Assembly (NCBI GenBank): GCA_037355855.1
Contig: CM074762.1
Location: 806,001 to 870,000 of the forward strand
Direction: 5' to 3'
Length of the DNA stretch: 64,000 bases
DNA from: Pseudo-nitzschia pungens
Taxonomy: Eukaryota; Bacillariophyta; Bacillariophyceae; Bacillariales; Bacillariaceae
Position numbers and translations under genes: made by a program. Positions 41,769-56,400 of the stretch are shown here, piece after piece. How positions within the stretch are numbered: position 1 is the first letter of the stretch; the number at the start of each line of letters is the position of its first letter. The notes beneath the pieces were generated by a model, which had not been told where the DNA came from, did not search any database, and worked only from the letters and a program-made list of their open reading frames with translations.

Positions 41769-42520
41769 TCAAATGCTTCCGGAAGCTTCCGAGACTTCGA
41801 CAACCACAACGGCGTCCCGGAGGTTGCTGCGAACCTCAATAAACCGGACTAGACCGATTTCGTTGGTGTTTCCGTTGAAGTCTTCGGAGGCTTTACCGAC
41901 CTTCAGGCGGCCCAGCTTCGTCGAAATAGCACTCTCCCCGGGAGCTCCGTCGGACGACGGTGACCTTGTTCGGGTCGGCGTGGGTGTCACAGTTGATCCC
42001 GTCCCTGTGATTGTACCCAACGTAGTAGTCTTCCTAAACCACGGTTTATTCCAGCCGCGATATCAACAGTATGTTGTCGCCTTCGCCTTCGCTACCCTGG
42101 TTGTGATTGTAGTCGGAGATTCCGTTCAGCACAACTGTTTTGGTCGCCAATGTCGTCCCGTCGCGGTGAAAGGACAAGGAATCGATCGTTGCGACCTTGT
42201 CGTGCTGTACCATTCGGTCTTCTAGGTCTTTGCTGGATTGTAGCACTTTCGATTACCCGAAGTGGGAAGATATCCCATGTATCCTTGGTGATCCCCATAC
42301 ACATTTTCCGCTCTCCCCGAGTGGGAGAAACTGAGTTGTTTCCAGTTGGAAGGTTGCAGAGATAAAAGAACCAACAAATTTGTTGGAACCCGAGATGGTC
42401 GTCGCATTCCGTACTAGCGACTGTCCATCCCAAGGCAAGGCAATAAGGATTCGGCACCGCATTCACCGAATGGAAAGTTCTGCAAGCGTGAGTTCGTCCC
42501 TACAACGTACGTACACTAAT
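41769..42520 (-). pseudogene. Probable frame-broken gene relic, unrecognised
   Basis: Three consecutive segments on the minus strand each read as protein-like sequence but in successive +1 frames. The first, about 42507-42245, includes NPYCLALGWTVASTECDDHL and GITKDTWDIFPLRVIESA. The second, 42243-42046, includes KDLEDRMVQHDKVATIDSLS and GTTLATKTVVLNGISDYN. The third, about 42055-41769, includes GWNKPWFRKTTTLGTITG and NGNTNEIGLVRFIEVRS and ends in a stop at 41769. No GT-AG pair joins the segments in phase convincingly, and no ATG opens the first. I take it as a decayed gene copy with two frame-shifting changes, or a gene with sequence errors. I do not recognise the family. A 161-codon plus-strand ORF over the same bases is likely its shadow. 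Confidence 0.4.
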
Positions 42521-44426
42521 GGGCTATGAGCCTGACATCGGAACATTTGCCGTGGTAAAACCAAGCCTTTCCGTTGATCATGGCAACGCCGCGCCAATTG
42601 CGTGATTCACCAAGTAAGAACATGACAAAATTGACAGCACCATATTGTACCACGATCCGGGCATCTGTCGGGAGGTTCAGTTTCAGTATCAGATTTGTTT
42701 CGATGTTCTTGATTGAGATAAAGGATTTGCTTATTTAGTGTTGATTCTACCTACGGTACGGAAGCGATCGTGTCCGTGGAGTACAGTTTTTGGTTGGGTT
42801 CGATGATTCCGACGTAATCTTACCGGTAACTTACCGGTACGTACTAGTATTTCAAATCTGGTCTCGTACATTCATCGTCCCTGTACCGTACGGTAATCTT
42901 AGGTTAAAACATGAGAAGTTACGTGTAACTATCGTGGGACGAGCGCGTATTGAGCGCAACTATGGTCGCATTTTTTTGGACAGGGTGCCAGTACCAGTAC
43001 AAGTTTACCAACGAAGTACGAATTACAAGTAAGGTACCTTTACCGGTTGTATTTTTCGACCCATCAAAGGGAGTTTTTTATTGTACCGGTACAGAAGGAT
43101 AATCACCTCAGTAACGTTTGTTTTTACAGACGAATTCATAAATTAAAATGATGAATCTGTGACTCGTAAGACTTACTCGTATGAGTGAGTTTATCTTACC
43201 TCGTAATTAACAATCATGATTCATTCTTTGAATCCTGAATTGGACGTCCGCTTGTTTCGAAAATTAACGGTTGTTTCAATCTCAAGTTCAAGTAAGAGTA
43301 CGAACTACCGTACAGACACGACTTGTGTTAGGACTAATTACTTTATCCTTGTATTGCCTTGACCGTACGAGTAAATAGTTTGTGTGTTACTAACTCACAA
43401 TTAAGTGTCACTCATACGGTTCATACAAAGAGCCGTTGAATTTAACGGCCTTAGTTCGTAATTGTACTTCTTTTCATCAGAAAATAATGATGATTCGGAA
43501 GAGCGCGCTCAAACTCTGTCCCGGTCAGAACTATTATGACCCCTGTCCAGAACAACGGATCTCTACGGTATTCTCGTAACCTTAACTTACTCATAGGATC
43601 CAAAAAAATCTGGCGCGGCACAACACCAATAATGCAAATCGCTCTCTTCCGTCGTCCCACCAGTGTACCAGTTGTACGGTACAGGTGTGTACCGTACGTC
43701 TATTTCAGGTGCAGTAAGTTAACTATTTTAGCGTACTGAAATGAACGTCAACAATAACTACAGTCATAGAATATTACCGTACTACAGTGAAGGGACAACT
43801 AAATTCTTTTGACGACGCAAGCTCGCACGCAATCAAGCACGCAGGCTTTCCCACCAATTTCCTGGGAAAACCATCATCATTCACTGGCGCGGTATGTAAC
43901 CTTACCGTATTGCATTTGACGCACTGCTTCCAACATCAGGCAACCATAACTGATCGAAGACGAGGAAGAAGCGCCAACCAGAATGATTTGCGAGAATTAA
44001 GGAGAGTTCCATAAGCACAAAGAGCAGAGAACAATCGCATTTTGACAGGGGTAGAAACGCAGGAAGAGAGAGAGAGAGAGAGAGCGCGACGGGAAAGCAA
44101 CAAAGGCGACTCGAGTGTAATCTGATCCGTGTTGGTTTTGGACAGAGACGAAAGCGAAGAACGATAGGGCGGATTGGAGTTGGTAGAGGGATCGTTGGTT
44201 TCGAGAGATCATAGTAAAAAAGAATACATACATAGAAAAGGACGAAGAAGGGAAGGGAACACAGCACATCAGAGCCGATAAGATCTTACCTGAGAAAGAG
44301 GAAAAACAGCATTGGATCGAGGAGAAACCGGGCCGCGGGCTGCTGAAATTTTAAGAGAGGCGAACGAGTTTTGTATTTGGTCTCACCTGAGTACAGACCG
44401 AAGTTCGATCACTCTTCTTGTTCACC
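42521..44426. other. Intergenic upstream of the VPS13-like gene
   Basis: Rich in TACCGGTACG, CCGTACGGTA and GGTAAGG motifs (42750-43100, 43270-43400, 43660-43910). A GAGAGA tract at 44067-44086 and purine-rich DNA follow to 44426, probably the promoter and 5' leader of the VPS13-like gene. No ORF of note. Confidence 0.5.
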
Positions 44427-47400
44427 ATGGCATCCTATGTGTACAATCCGTCGAAAAAAGTGACGGAGCTTCTTTCAACCTTTTTGGAATTCGATCCGGA
44501 GAGCCTCGAAATGGGAATCTGGTCGGGAGACCTGAGTCTGAAGAACGTCCAGCTCAGGCGGGATGCTGTCAAGCCCCTCTTGAATCGGAAACGAGCGCCG
44601 GCCACGGCACGTCCAGATCCAAAGGGGGATTCTACGCTTCCTCGCCGCCGCCGTCCCCGTCCAGGTTGGAATCCATCGGACGATCCGCAGGCCCGGCAAA
44701 CCGCAATGCTCTGGGAAGACGATCCGACTAAGAAGGATCCTCTCCGTATGAAATTGGTGAGAGGATCCATTGGTCACTTACGGGTGCGCATTCCCTGGAA
44801 GCAGCTGGTCTGGGGCCAGGGGGCCGTCCAACTCGAGGTTTCCGACGTGACCATCGTCCTTAGTTTTCAATCACGTGAAGAAACGGCCCGAGAAGAAGCA
44901 CTGGAGGCCCAGAAGGAGCTGCAAGAACGAGCGAATAAGAGCGAGGGGAACGAAACGACAGCCATGTCCGACGACGACACCGACAGTGAAGAGTACTTTT
45001 TTGATTCTCGGGTGGAGGAACCGGACGGTAGCGAGCCGGACCCTTTGTCGAGACCGAGCGATGGCTACAACTCGAAGCGAAAGCGAAAGAAACGAGTAGA
45101 TCACGACCAGAGGCAACGAAAATCCAAGGTGTATCACAAGGCTTATCGGGAAGCGAAGCAGCAAATGCTGCGCGAAGCGGAAAAGAGACAACTCCTGAGT
45201 CAGCACAACAGCCACGGACAAAATGTCGATCTTGCCCTCTGGCTCGAACGGCTCCACCAATCCCAGAGCATTGCCAAGGAGGCACACAGGACGGAAAAGC
45301 GAGAACTCAATGGGGCGGGGAATTCATCAGATCCCGGTGGCCGCAACAACCGCAGAAAGGCATCGCGGTCTTCTGCTCAACCGGCTGCCGACGCGACGGA
45401 GGAAGCAACTCAACCACCTCCCACGGAGGGTAAGTTCGATCGGTTTCTGAAGCGTTATTCGTCGGATCTCTTTTGGCGATTGTTTGCCGGCGTCAGGGGC
45501 AGCATATCCAAGGCTCGCATTGTCTTGCTGCAAGATGGGGTCGAGGTCGGATGCATTGTCCAATCCATCGAGGTCCTGGCCGGAAAAGATGGCATCGAAA
45601 GCCTCGAAATCCACAGCCACAACACAAACAGCAATCCGAATGCCGTCCCGCGGCATTCCGGGACGGCTCCGACTGCCAATGCTGGAAGCAGCACCGCAAC
45701 CGCCAGTGGGAGCCACGCGCAACCGCAACACCACGCGACATCTGCTGCTGCTGCGGTTGAGCCCGGCCGCTACGACGGTGCATACGACGACGGAGAACAC
45801 ATCGACAAGCTCGTCCAACACACCGGGCTGGGGATTTTCGTTCGCAAGGAAACTCATCGAAAACACCTCCACAAGATTCCCAGCGAATTGCGCTTCAGCA
45901 CTAGCGTTGAAGCCGACGATTACATCCTGAGACCGGTTACGCAACTGAACATCGGCTTCTCTCTCTTCTACCCCCATCCCATCGAGCGTCGCAAAACCGT
46001 GGTGGAGGCTCCTCCGGCAGCTCCTCCCACCGCTGCAGTTGCATCTGCTGCTCCTGATTCGGAGAAACTAGATCCACCTTCCCAGCACGTACGGGGTCGA
46101 AGGGGGAAGCGGGACAAGCAAGCAGCAGCAGCTTCTCCGCCACGATCGGACACTGAGATGGCAGTTGACACGTCCCTGTTTTCGAATGAAGAGGAAAACG
46201 AGCTTCCGCCGATTCCAACGTTTCGGACACGGTTGGACACAATTCCGAGCGCCTGCGAAAAATCTCCCGACAACCTCGTCACACCGGCATCTCGAAGATC
46301 AATCAGTGACGATACCTTTTTTTCGGATCCACGAATCCCCCTTGACGAAGAGCCGTGTGGCAGGGCTCCGCTGCTTCCTAGGATTCGGTCCTCGTCCTCC
46401 CTAGGGGGGCACGAAAATTACGACGACGATAACAACGAATTTGATGGGAGATTAAAGCATCGGCGGAGCCGGTCGGCGGATAGTGCAGAAGTGATGTTGG
46501 GGTTTGGTTCTATGCAGGACGACGAGAAGCTGTATCCGTGGAAATCCAACGCCGCGGATCGGAGATACGCGATCCAGCGCGTGCGGACTCCCATTCGAGC
46601 AGCAGCCGAATCCAATCCATTCTCGCAGGCTCATACACCCCTCGCAGCTCGACGCACTTCGCGGCAGAGATCGTCCTTTCTCTCGACTTCTGAGGAATCG
46701 TCGAACGACTCGTCCGTAGCGGTCCGAAAGTTGAAGTCAGATGCTGCTGCTGCTTCCTCTGCGAATGCGATTCCGAAGACGGCCGCCAGTGTTGCCAATG
46801 AGAGTGCAATGGGTGCTACCTCATTCACAACGGAACTCTATTCTACAACACTGATTCCCGATCTTCCTTCCAACCCCTGTCCGAGGCTACAATTTCGGGT
46901 AGGCGTTGATGAGGTGCAGGTAGTCTTTACGACCCGCCACTACGAGCTCTTGAACTACCTCTGTTCGACTATTGCACGAATGAAAAACGGGAGGCCTGAC
47001 AGAACCATTCGGAGCGTCAAGGAAACCGAGCCGGGAAGCGAGATGAAAGCATTGCTTAAGAAACACAACAAAAAGACCTGGAGGAGGATCGCCAGCAACG
47101 GGACTGCAAGTGATTACAGCATGTACGAGACAGCATCCTCGGGGGAAGGATCCGATCACGACCGAACTTCCGACCAGGATCCGGTTGCCGCGCCTGGAGG
47201 TTTTCTTGCTTAGTTTATGGCCTTCCTCTTCCGAGGCCGCGGCAGGGGCGACCACAAGGGACTCTCTCCGAGAAGCAGCTGCTTTCGATCGAAACCAACG
47301 TAACAGTAGTGAGCCCAGAGAGCAATTTTTCACTCCCAAGAAATCGAACTCGGGATCCTTGCACAGCGACGATACCGATATCACCAATGGGCTCCCGTAT

Positions 47401-50400
47401 TTGGAAGGAAAGAGACTCAAATTCGCACGGCAAGAAGTGGTTGCTCAATGGTGGAAATATGCCATCGGTGCCATCATATGGGAGATTCGGAAACGAAAGC
47501 ATATGACTTCGGTCTTTCGTGACATGTACATTTCCTTCGACTGGAACAAACAGCGACACAGGAGACAAGAGTATATCAATCTCTACATCGCGCACAAGCT
47601 CCACAAGAACAGCACCCGGCTCGCGATCGTAGACTCGGCGAATGTGCCCATCATGAATTGGTCATCTGGATTTAACGCCAAGAAGCGAATAGAGGCGGAA
47701 GAGACACTTATTGAAATCGAGGACGAGTTGCCCATTGAGCAGATCCTATTGTACCGGTCGATTGCTCGCAGCATGAAGGTTTGTGGAAATAGCCAGATGC
47801 CCCCCGCGGTGTACGAATTGTGGGGGAAGGATGGGTTGACGAGTACTAAGATTGCCCGTCGTAGGGCCAAGAACCGAAAAGCAAGTTTCGACACGGTGGA
47901 AACCAACCGAAGCAATACCAATTTTGTCACCTTAAGGTCCTCACCGGAGAAAGACCGCAAAAAAGCCGAAAATGCCACAAGTTTCGTCAGTTCTGGTGAA
48001 TCTTCAGCAAATTTCGTAGAGCAAGGTGGCGCTGATTTGTTAGCTATGGTCCAAAAGAAATTCGATTCAATTCAGCGGCTGCGCGAAGAGGGTGGAGTTC
48101 AAGCGCACTTCGCAACTCATGATGGCTCGGAAGACACTGTTGCAGGCGATTCTTCGGCAAGAGAAGTAGATGGATACTCACAGAATGACGGCAGCACTGT
48201 CCCCCCTTCATGATTCTTTATTTCCAGAGAGCGCTTCACAACACAGACCAGGCATGACACGATTTTACACCATGGGCGTAGACAAGGAAGAGTTGGCAGC
48301 GGTTGGTAATTCACAGACAAAAATAGAGGGCCGGATGATCCGACCGCAACGCACAAGGCGAACTCACCGGGGTAGCATCTTGAGTGCTTCGAAGTCGCTG
48401 AAAGTGAAACCCGTGGCGGACAACCGAATGCGATTGTTCTTCTCATTTCAAATCAAAAAATTCAATCTGATCGTGGTCGAAGAAGACTATGTTTTTGATT
48501 TGTCCCCAGAAATGAGCGGGATGAATCGCTACCTGGATTCTGATACCAGTGGAGCAGATGAGCCAAGTGCTGCGGGTGATCTATCAGATCTCTCTGTTTT
48601 GACGGACGATCAACGATTCTTCAATGACGACGATGAACAATTAGGTGTAGCCGTGAAAGACGACGAAGATTCTGACAATTCTGGCAAGCCCAAGATGAAA
48701 TCCACTGATTTCCTCTCGTTTGGTCAACCTGAAAATCCATTACTGCGCCTTACGATTTCTTCCATCATTGCTACATCCAAGGGAATTAGTGGAGGAGGAA
48801 TGGAAGTCGGACTATCGGTAGCTTGTATAGAGGCCGTTGGCGATCAAGACACACATATCCTCTCCATGGGACTCTCGGAACCATATTTGCCAGTAGATGA
48901 GGTAGATATTGATGGATCCGTCGACCGCGGGCAAAATCTGCGTCCGAGCATCACCGATGTGGGCAGTGTGGACGTTTCGACGTACGTTTCAGGTAAGCAC
49001 CGGGCTTTGGCAGACGGAATGTTTTTCACTCGAAGTCCATCAAGATGTCCTCGTAAAGCGATTTCATTGAGATTTTCCAAGGAACGCTCCTCCAAAATTC
49101 TCCAATGCGACCTGTCAAAGATTGCTATCTCCGCGAACGTGAAGTCGGCAGAGAAGTTCATGTGTTTCTATTCCGGACCAGACGTGAAGCAACCCGAAAC
49201 TCTTCTGTCGCAGACTTCGAGAGACGTCGCGAGAAAGATCATGGTCAAGAAGATATCCAACGTTCCAGCGAAATTGTTTTCAGACATGTCGGCTGCGATT
49301 CGAGTACATGGGGTCGAACTGAGAATCCCTTTTTCCTTGGACCAGGAGAGTGTATCGGAACATTCGGAAATCTTTTCATACGTGCCAGACGACACTCCTC
49401 GAGATCAGCCTCATACTTGTTCCACAGAGTTGCAAGTGGATGTTGTTGAATTGTACAGTGGTAGTGCCGTAGACGAATTGATTCAGTCCACAGCAATTAT
49501 GTTGGAAGGAAAGGACCGAAGCATTGCCAGTGGAAGTTTTACCAGCTTTCGGACCCAAACCGTGATTCGCACATTGGAAATGTTGGATGTCGCAGAGTTG
49601 ACAAGTGCACACGATTCCTTTGACTCAAATCACTTTGTGCTAACTCTACGAGGTGTTTTGTGCGGGTTCAAATCAAGGTCCACTTTTGTTCCTGCATTAA
49701 TGAGGCTACCTGTCAACGTGGAAATTTTGTTGACAGGCAATGAAATGTCTCTCCTAGACTCCGACAGCCCGAAGCACAAAGTTGTCGTGGAAGTATCACC
49801 GGTCAATCTTCTTCTGTCAGAATACAGGCTAAACTTACTAACAGCAACAAAGTCAGCATTGGATTTTAGCAAGTTGAGTACGAATCCTGTCATCAAGAAG
49901 ACATTCATTCCAGATCCTCCAAGGATAGAGATTCTTTCCCGAAGGATATTAAATTCCTTCGACATAACATGCCGTCAAGTCCGACTTGAGCTCGTGAAAG
50001 ACAAGCAAGTTGGCGAATTGGGCCCTCTTGTGATGAAAGAGCTTGTAATGGAAGAAGCACTGTCTGATTTCCTTTCGATTATTGCATGCTTCGACTTGAA
50101 TCTCGCAAATGAGGAAGCTATCTCGTCTGCGATACAAGTATGTATTGGGCGTTTGATGGGTTTGGGATTGACCGACGAACAAGCCTGGGCATGCGCGACT
50201 AGAGCTCGAGTCAACTTCCTGGACGACATGGCATTGATCAGAAGAACCGAATCCCAGGCATTCGCTGAAATTTCGAAAACTATCGATTCAAAAATAAGTG
50301 AGGAAGAACACATCGGACTGGATTTATTATCAGATCCTCTTTCAACGGATGATGATGAAACTGATACCGGTAGTAACGATGAAAATGAAGGCAACCTTGA

Positions 50401-53400
50401 AAGTGATGAATTTTCTGACGACGACTCGAAAAACTCAGAAATTGTTGTCGAGACAACGATTCATAGTGCCGTTGAGAATACTATGGCGTCATTTTCGATG
50501 GTATTACAACAATTTTCTCAAGACAGTGAGGATATGGACAATTCCACATTTTTGTTCATAGATTTACCTGTGGGTTTCTCGCTTTCGATGGTTTATTTAT
50601 TTTACGATCATTATATGACATCGGTAGTTCCTTCCCTGATTGTGACGAACAAAGTTGGAATCGAGCTTTTCATCCTGGCCCCAAGCGACAAAAATGAGTC
50701 TGTGAGCCAGTTAGAAGGAAATGCACATGGCATCTTGGACCACGGCTTATCATTCTCGAGATTCAACTTGGATACCAATCATGGTTTCGGAGAAGGCGGT
50801 TTACCGATGAGTGTCCTTGCAACCGACGAAGGAGAAGAATCGGACTTGGCCTTCAGAGAGCGATCACGAATGGATGATTTCGAAGTAGGGGAGCTCGATT
50901 TTTTCTTTTCATGCCCTGTCTTCGAAGAGATAATTGACGAGATAAATGGAATGTTTCCAAAGAAAGACGATGTCGATACTGATTATGGATGTCGCGATCA
51001 AGACGACGTTGCTGTTGATAGTCTCAGCGATCTATTGCAAGCACGTCCCTTGCCTGTGACGTCTACTGTATTCATGGCGCGTTCCTTGTCACTCCTGTTT
51101 ACTTCAGAAAGTTTGGTTCCATTCTGCCGAGTTGCCTTGAAATACGTATGTATCAGAAATGGAAAGGCGACGGAATCGTTGGGCACGCCTGAAAGACCTA
51201 CGTTTGCACTATGTGCGAAGTCCTTTTCAGTTAGAAACCTCAGTCCGGAAGGTCAATGTTACCAAAATATCCTCGAACTTATTGACCCCAACGCATCATC
51301 TGTGTTCCCTTTTCAAGCTCGATTTTTCCTGAGTCCTGATCCTTGGAAAGTTGCGAATCGACTGGAGTTAGACTTTACTTCATTTCGCTTGTTCCTAGTT
51401 CGTCAGTTTGTCAATGACCTATTACAATACTTTGTCTACAATAACTACGGGGTCGGCAAACTGAAAAAGAGATATGAGAAGGATGCCGTTGACATTTACG
51501 GAAACGCAAAACCCCCTCTTCTATATTCTATCCACATCTACGACACCTCCATTATTTGCCCAAAAAATAGCACAAGCACTGACATGGTAGCATTCGAAGT
51601 GGAAGATTCATGTATATCTTTATCCTACATTCCAAGCACATTCGCGATGCCAACTAAGTCATCTCCGTTCTGCGAGAATCCCACCAATGGAAACGAAGAC
51701 GAGAACAACGATGACAACGATTCGGTGTCCAGAACGAATAGTTCTATGTCATTTTCTGAATTTGAGGATTGTGAATCATATAGGAGCGATGAAAAGGTTG
51801 GGCCAATATCAAGTCATAGCAGTGATCTGAAACGACGATTGAAAATAAGGCTAGATCGAATACGAGTGTTTACGGCTATTTCTGGGAACAAAGCAACAAA
51901 GGATATGACCAAGAGCTCGCTGTTTAGGTTCGTTCACTCAATAGACGGTAGAGCAGAACATTTGAAGTCAGTGTACAAAATAGATCCTGCAGCAGAGAAG
52001 ATCTTGACCGCAGCAGATCTATCAGATATTGGAGAATGCCATCAGATGTGGGAAGAAATAAGCACGAATACTTTCTCCCTTGAAATACTGTATGATTCCG
52101 CTCCTCATACAAGGCTTTTAATATCAAGTAACGACAGTTCAAACCCTCTAGCTTTGGATGCAAGACTTTCGCAGCTGTGCCTTCTACTATCGGTTTGGGA
52201 TTCGAACATGCAAGAACTTGGAACGATGTGTCCTTTATCTACCGATGACATTTTCGGATATGCAAGCCCGCCAACAATACCACATGACTTCCCAGAGTAC
52301 TGTTCCGAAGAATTCGTATCTTATCTGGAAACAATCGAATCTGTCGGATCGGAGATATGTTGTATTTTCAAGAAACTGAGTATTCCGGTGCACGTTCGAC
52401 GAGCCTGGGTACTTTTCGCAGGATCCAGATTGTTTTCAATATTTCGAAGATCCAGACTGTGCAGACGAGGAAAAGCATGGGTTAATTCTTGTTCTCGAGG
52501 ACATGGTAGTTCATGTTCTTAGTAATCATTTGAATGTCAAGAGGATTGGAATCGGATCGTCTTCAATCGATCTAACCGATGAGCGTCGAGTTTTGTCCTT
52601 TCAAAAAGTTCTTTCGTCCGATCCACAGGCCAAACAAAACGTCAGCTCTGAACAGCATTTTTCATGGGCTGACTTGTCATGGGGATTGCGTGAAGATATA
52701 AGGACACTTGAGACAAGTCTTCCACAACCAGTGCAATGTTCTATCTTTATGACTCCTAGATGGAGTTTGACAAATTTAGGCATCCAGAGCGCAAATGGAG
52801 CCATGCACGAGCTTTCCTGGCTTTGGGTCTTAATGGGTTATTTCAAGAGTTATTACTGTAATGGTGCTTTCGGCAATCCGGGATTCGAAGCACAGAAGTG
52901 GTCCCATAAAATCAAAAACGCACTGAGACGATCGGCTAATGCAGAGACGCATCATTTTGAACCACAGTCCGGTCTGAACATTGACTTCAGAGTATGGCTA
53001 TGTCGACCAACTCTTTGTCTCCCTAGCGACTACGTTGATTCGCGAGCTTCTTCCTTAATTTTGTCGAGTGAAACGGGGCTTTGGTATCGTTACAAGTCAA
53101 TCGAGAATTTCAGTTCGCAGGAAGTAGTCTCGACGGACCTAAATCTTTCATTTGCGAATGAATTCCTACCACCAGAAAAGTTTCGTCGTGAAGCGAACAC
53201 TCGAGCATCAAGGACGGCGGGTTCCGTGAGACCTCTGATCGAAGGACTATCTTTCGGATTCCGTTACGACAGCAACTACAATCAATGTAATCACAAGGAC
53301 ATGTCCATCGCCATCCCGTTTTCTGGCCAGAATATTCCTTCGCTGTCAGTGGTTGGGAAAGAATTAGAGATCGAGCCCATAAAGCTTGATCCGCCCCGAG

Positions 53401-56400
53401 TACTGAAACCATTTCTACGACCGACAAGGCAGTTCGGACCTCAAGTTTGTGACATGACTTGCATCATAGAAGTCTTACCTCTGGCGTCATCCACGTTGAT
53501 GAATTTCTTTTTTGGTCCTATTGCAGTGAACTCAAAGTTTGTTCCTGAATATGATGAGCAATCACCCAAAACACTTTCCATCACAGCAAAGCTTCGAGAT
53601 ATTAGGATGTTTCTAATTGACCCAGATCTTGGAGTGCAACTACCCATAGCTGTGATGTCGTTATCATCGTCAACTATTTCTATGAGCAAGTTCGCGATAG
53701 AACCGACAACTGAAGGTTTAGTGAAAGGGGAATCTCAACCATCAGACATGCAAATTGTCTTAATCAATGATTTATGGATTGATTACTTCAAGCTTGGCTT
53801 GACGAGAAGTTGGGAACCTTTATTGGAGCCTTTCAGGTTTGAAGTATTATACGAAAGTTCTAGCGAGCGTGGCCAAGGTTATTCGCTCAACTCAGATAGC
53901 CCTTTTCATATCAACTTATCGGGCGCCTTTCTGTCATTTCTTAGTGAAGCAACTGAATCACTGAGCACCGTAATCAGCGAAACATTTGGAGAGAAGGAAG
54001 GAAAAGCAAGCGCAACGAGAAAACGAGAGCTGGTTTGTACTTCGACGGAAGTCGCAGGCGGGGCTCGTCTCGAGGACACGAGAAAGATTGCTGATGGCAA
54101 TAGTATGCGCATCATTCATGAAGTTCCAAACCCGCTGAAAGGCGAAGAAAAGGTGGCATTTTCCTTGCGAAACCTTACTGGACAGAGAATTCGAATTCAT
54201 CAACGGTCCAACTTTTCAAGGGATAGTGCCAAGGATAAACCAGAAGTTGTCACGTACTTGAATCAAGGTGAATCTGCTGGCTTGACATTCGATGCGACGA
54301 TATCTGTTGTGAAGAATTTGAGAATAGTTGAAGTTCCCTATCCAGGTTTTCAGGTATCAACAAACAACGAAGCTCAAAGACAGGGATCCCTGCATCACGC
54401 TGTCGATATGCAAATTCCCGGTTGCCGATGGATCCAGGGGGTCAGATTGGATTCTTTTGGTCGTAAATTCCAGAGCTTGGCACCTCGATCTCCGCTAATT
54501 TTAGAGAAAATCTCAAATGATTGGCGTCTACGGAACGCTATGGCAGTACTCACCGAGGTTGGCCCTGACAATGGTGGACGACTATTATCTGTCAGGAGTA
54601 TATTTCAAATCAAGAACAATACGACACATTCTGTAGTGTTGAACTTTCATCCAGATCCAAAGTACAATCCAAATGTCGCTGTCGAAGAGACTGAAACGAA
54701 CTGTGACGATGTGGAAGAAACTGAAAAATCGATTCAGAAGTCGGTGAAGGAGAGGAATCCTCCAGACTTTTTTGTAATCAAGCCTGGTTCTGATTTCCAG
54801 CTGCCGACTTTGCTCATTGAAAGCTCGCTGGAAATGAATGGAAGCCATCTTGGTAGTTTGTGGGTTCGTCCAGACACTTCTCATACTGAGTGCTTTTCAT
54901 TTCGTGATTTCTCCAAGCCTACCGAATCAAAGATTGAAGAATTTGATGCCTCTTTTTGTTCCAAACCAGTCCAACTCGCAAAGATTGTTCATGAAACGTC
55001 AATCATTTATAAAAATGGGGGAGGAGAAGATATTGAACGATGTGAGGCGAATAGCGGTGTGCAAGTGTCTTGTCCGACGCATTCACAAAGTGGGAATATT
55101 CGGACACCCTTTTGTTATGCGATTGAGATTTGCAGAAGTCCCATCGTGAAGTCAGATGTCGAGAGAGTTAGACCCTTTTCGAAAAATAAGAAAAAAGGAA
55201 AGTCAAAGCATTCTAATCTGATACATGGTCCTGTTGCATACAGCCTTGTGATCCACCCTCCAATAGTGATCGTGAATCTTTTGCCCGAAGGAGGACGATT
55301 CGAACTAATGCATGCCGTCAGAAAGACTGTTGTGTGGTATGCTGACCTTAAACCAGGTGAACAAGTTCCAGTTCACTCGCTAGGTCTCGATGCACCTCTC
55401 CTCTTATTGGTTAATCTTGGTTTTTGTAGAACTCCAGTGGGAGAAGGGGCACTTGTCCATCACGGTGGCGATTCTGCTGAGTTTTTGAAAGGTTAGTTTT
55501 CTCTCCTGTTCGTGTCTTTTTGTTCACTCGATCAGAGATACTGGAATATTATTCTGACTTCATTTATTTCAAATCCGGTTTTGTCAATGACATGCGAAAG
55601 AACAACATACCAGACTGCGGTCGCTCGGGAAAAGAGTAAGTAAGGGCACGAAAAAAATTGGTAAAACGTTGACCAACCTCACTGAAGCTCCAGACAAGCG
55701 AGCCCAAGAGAGAGTTGCCAAGATGTTCTCTCCCAAGTCGAACGATAATCGACGGCTGAAAGGAAATTTGAAGCGCAAAAGATCATCAATCGATGGGAGG
55801 TCATTGGGATTAGATTTTGGTAAGTGCACTGATCCTATATTAGCTTCTATCACAACCCAATAATGTGTCTCAAATTTTGTGATTATTTCTGCCTTGAACT
55901 ACAAGGGGAAACGGGAACGGATGTTATTCGTGGCAAAGTTCACGCTATTGAAGCCTTGGCATATTCCACGGAAGACATTGCCGACGAAACAACGGTTGTT
56001 GATAGCATTGGACAACGACTCAGGCTCCGAATCGAAAACATTCGTGGTGGTGGTGGACAGCGAAGGATCTCACTGTATTGTCCATTTTGGATTGTCAACA
56101 CTACTGAACACGCGTTGCGTTACAAAGAAGACAAAGAAAAACGATATGTTTCTGGCACTGTGCACAGCCCTGAAAAGAATGGTTCTGTGCCAGTGGATGG
56201 TAGCAATCGGCAATATAGATCGAAATTTGAAATACAATCAAAAAGAAGGGACTTGCGCTTTTCTCCCCCCCACGACCGGAATGCAATTTTGTTGGATGAC
56301 GTATCCCCGAGCTTACTGGATAGGGGTGGGCCAATGAATGAGGACACTATTTTTTCTGGGACTCATGGTGCGCTTGCTACTTCTCCAGGAAGATGCACCT

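Noticed and set aside
41740..42225. A 161-codon plus-strand ORF
   Set aside because: The opposite strand reads as more protein-like in three successive frames, so this is probably its shadow.
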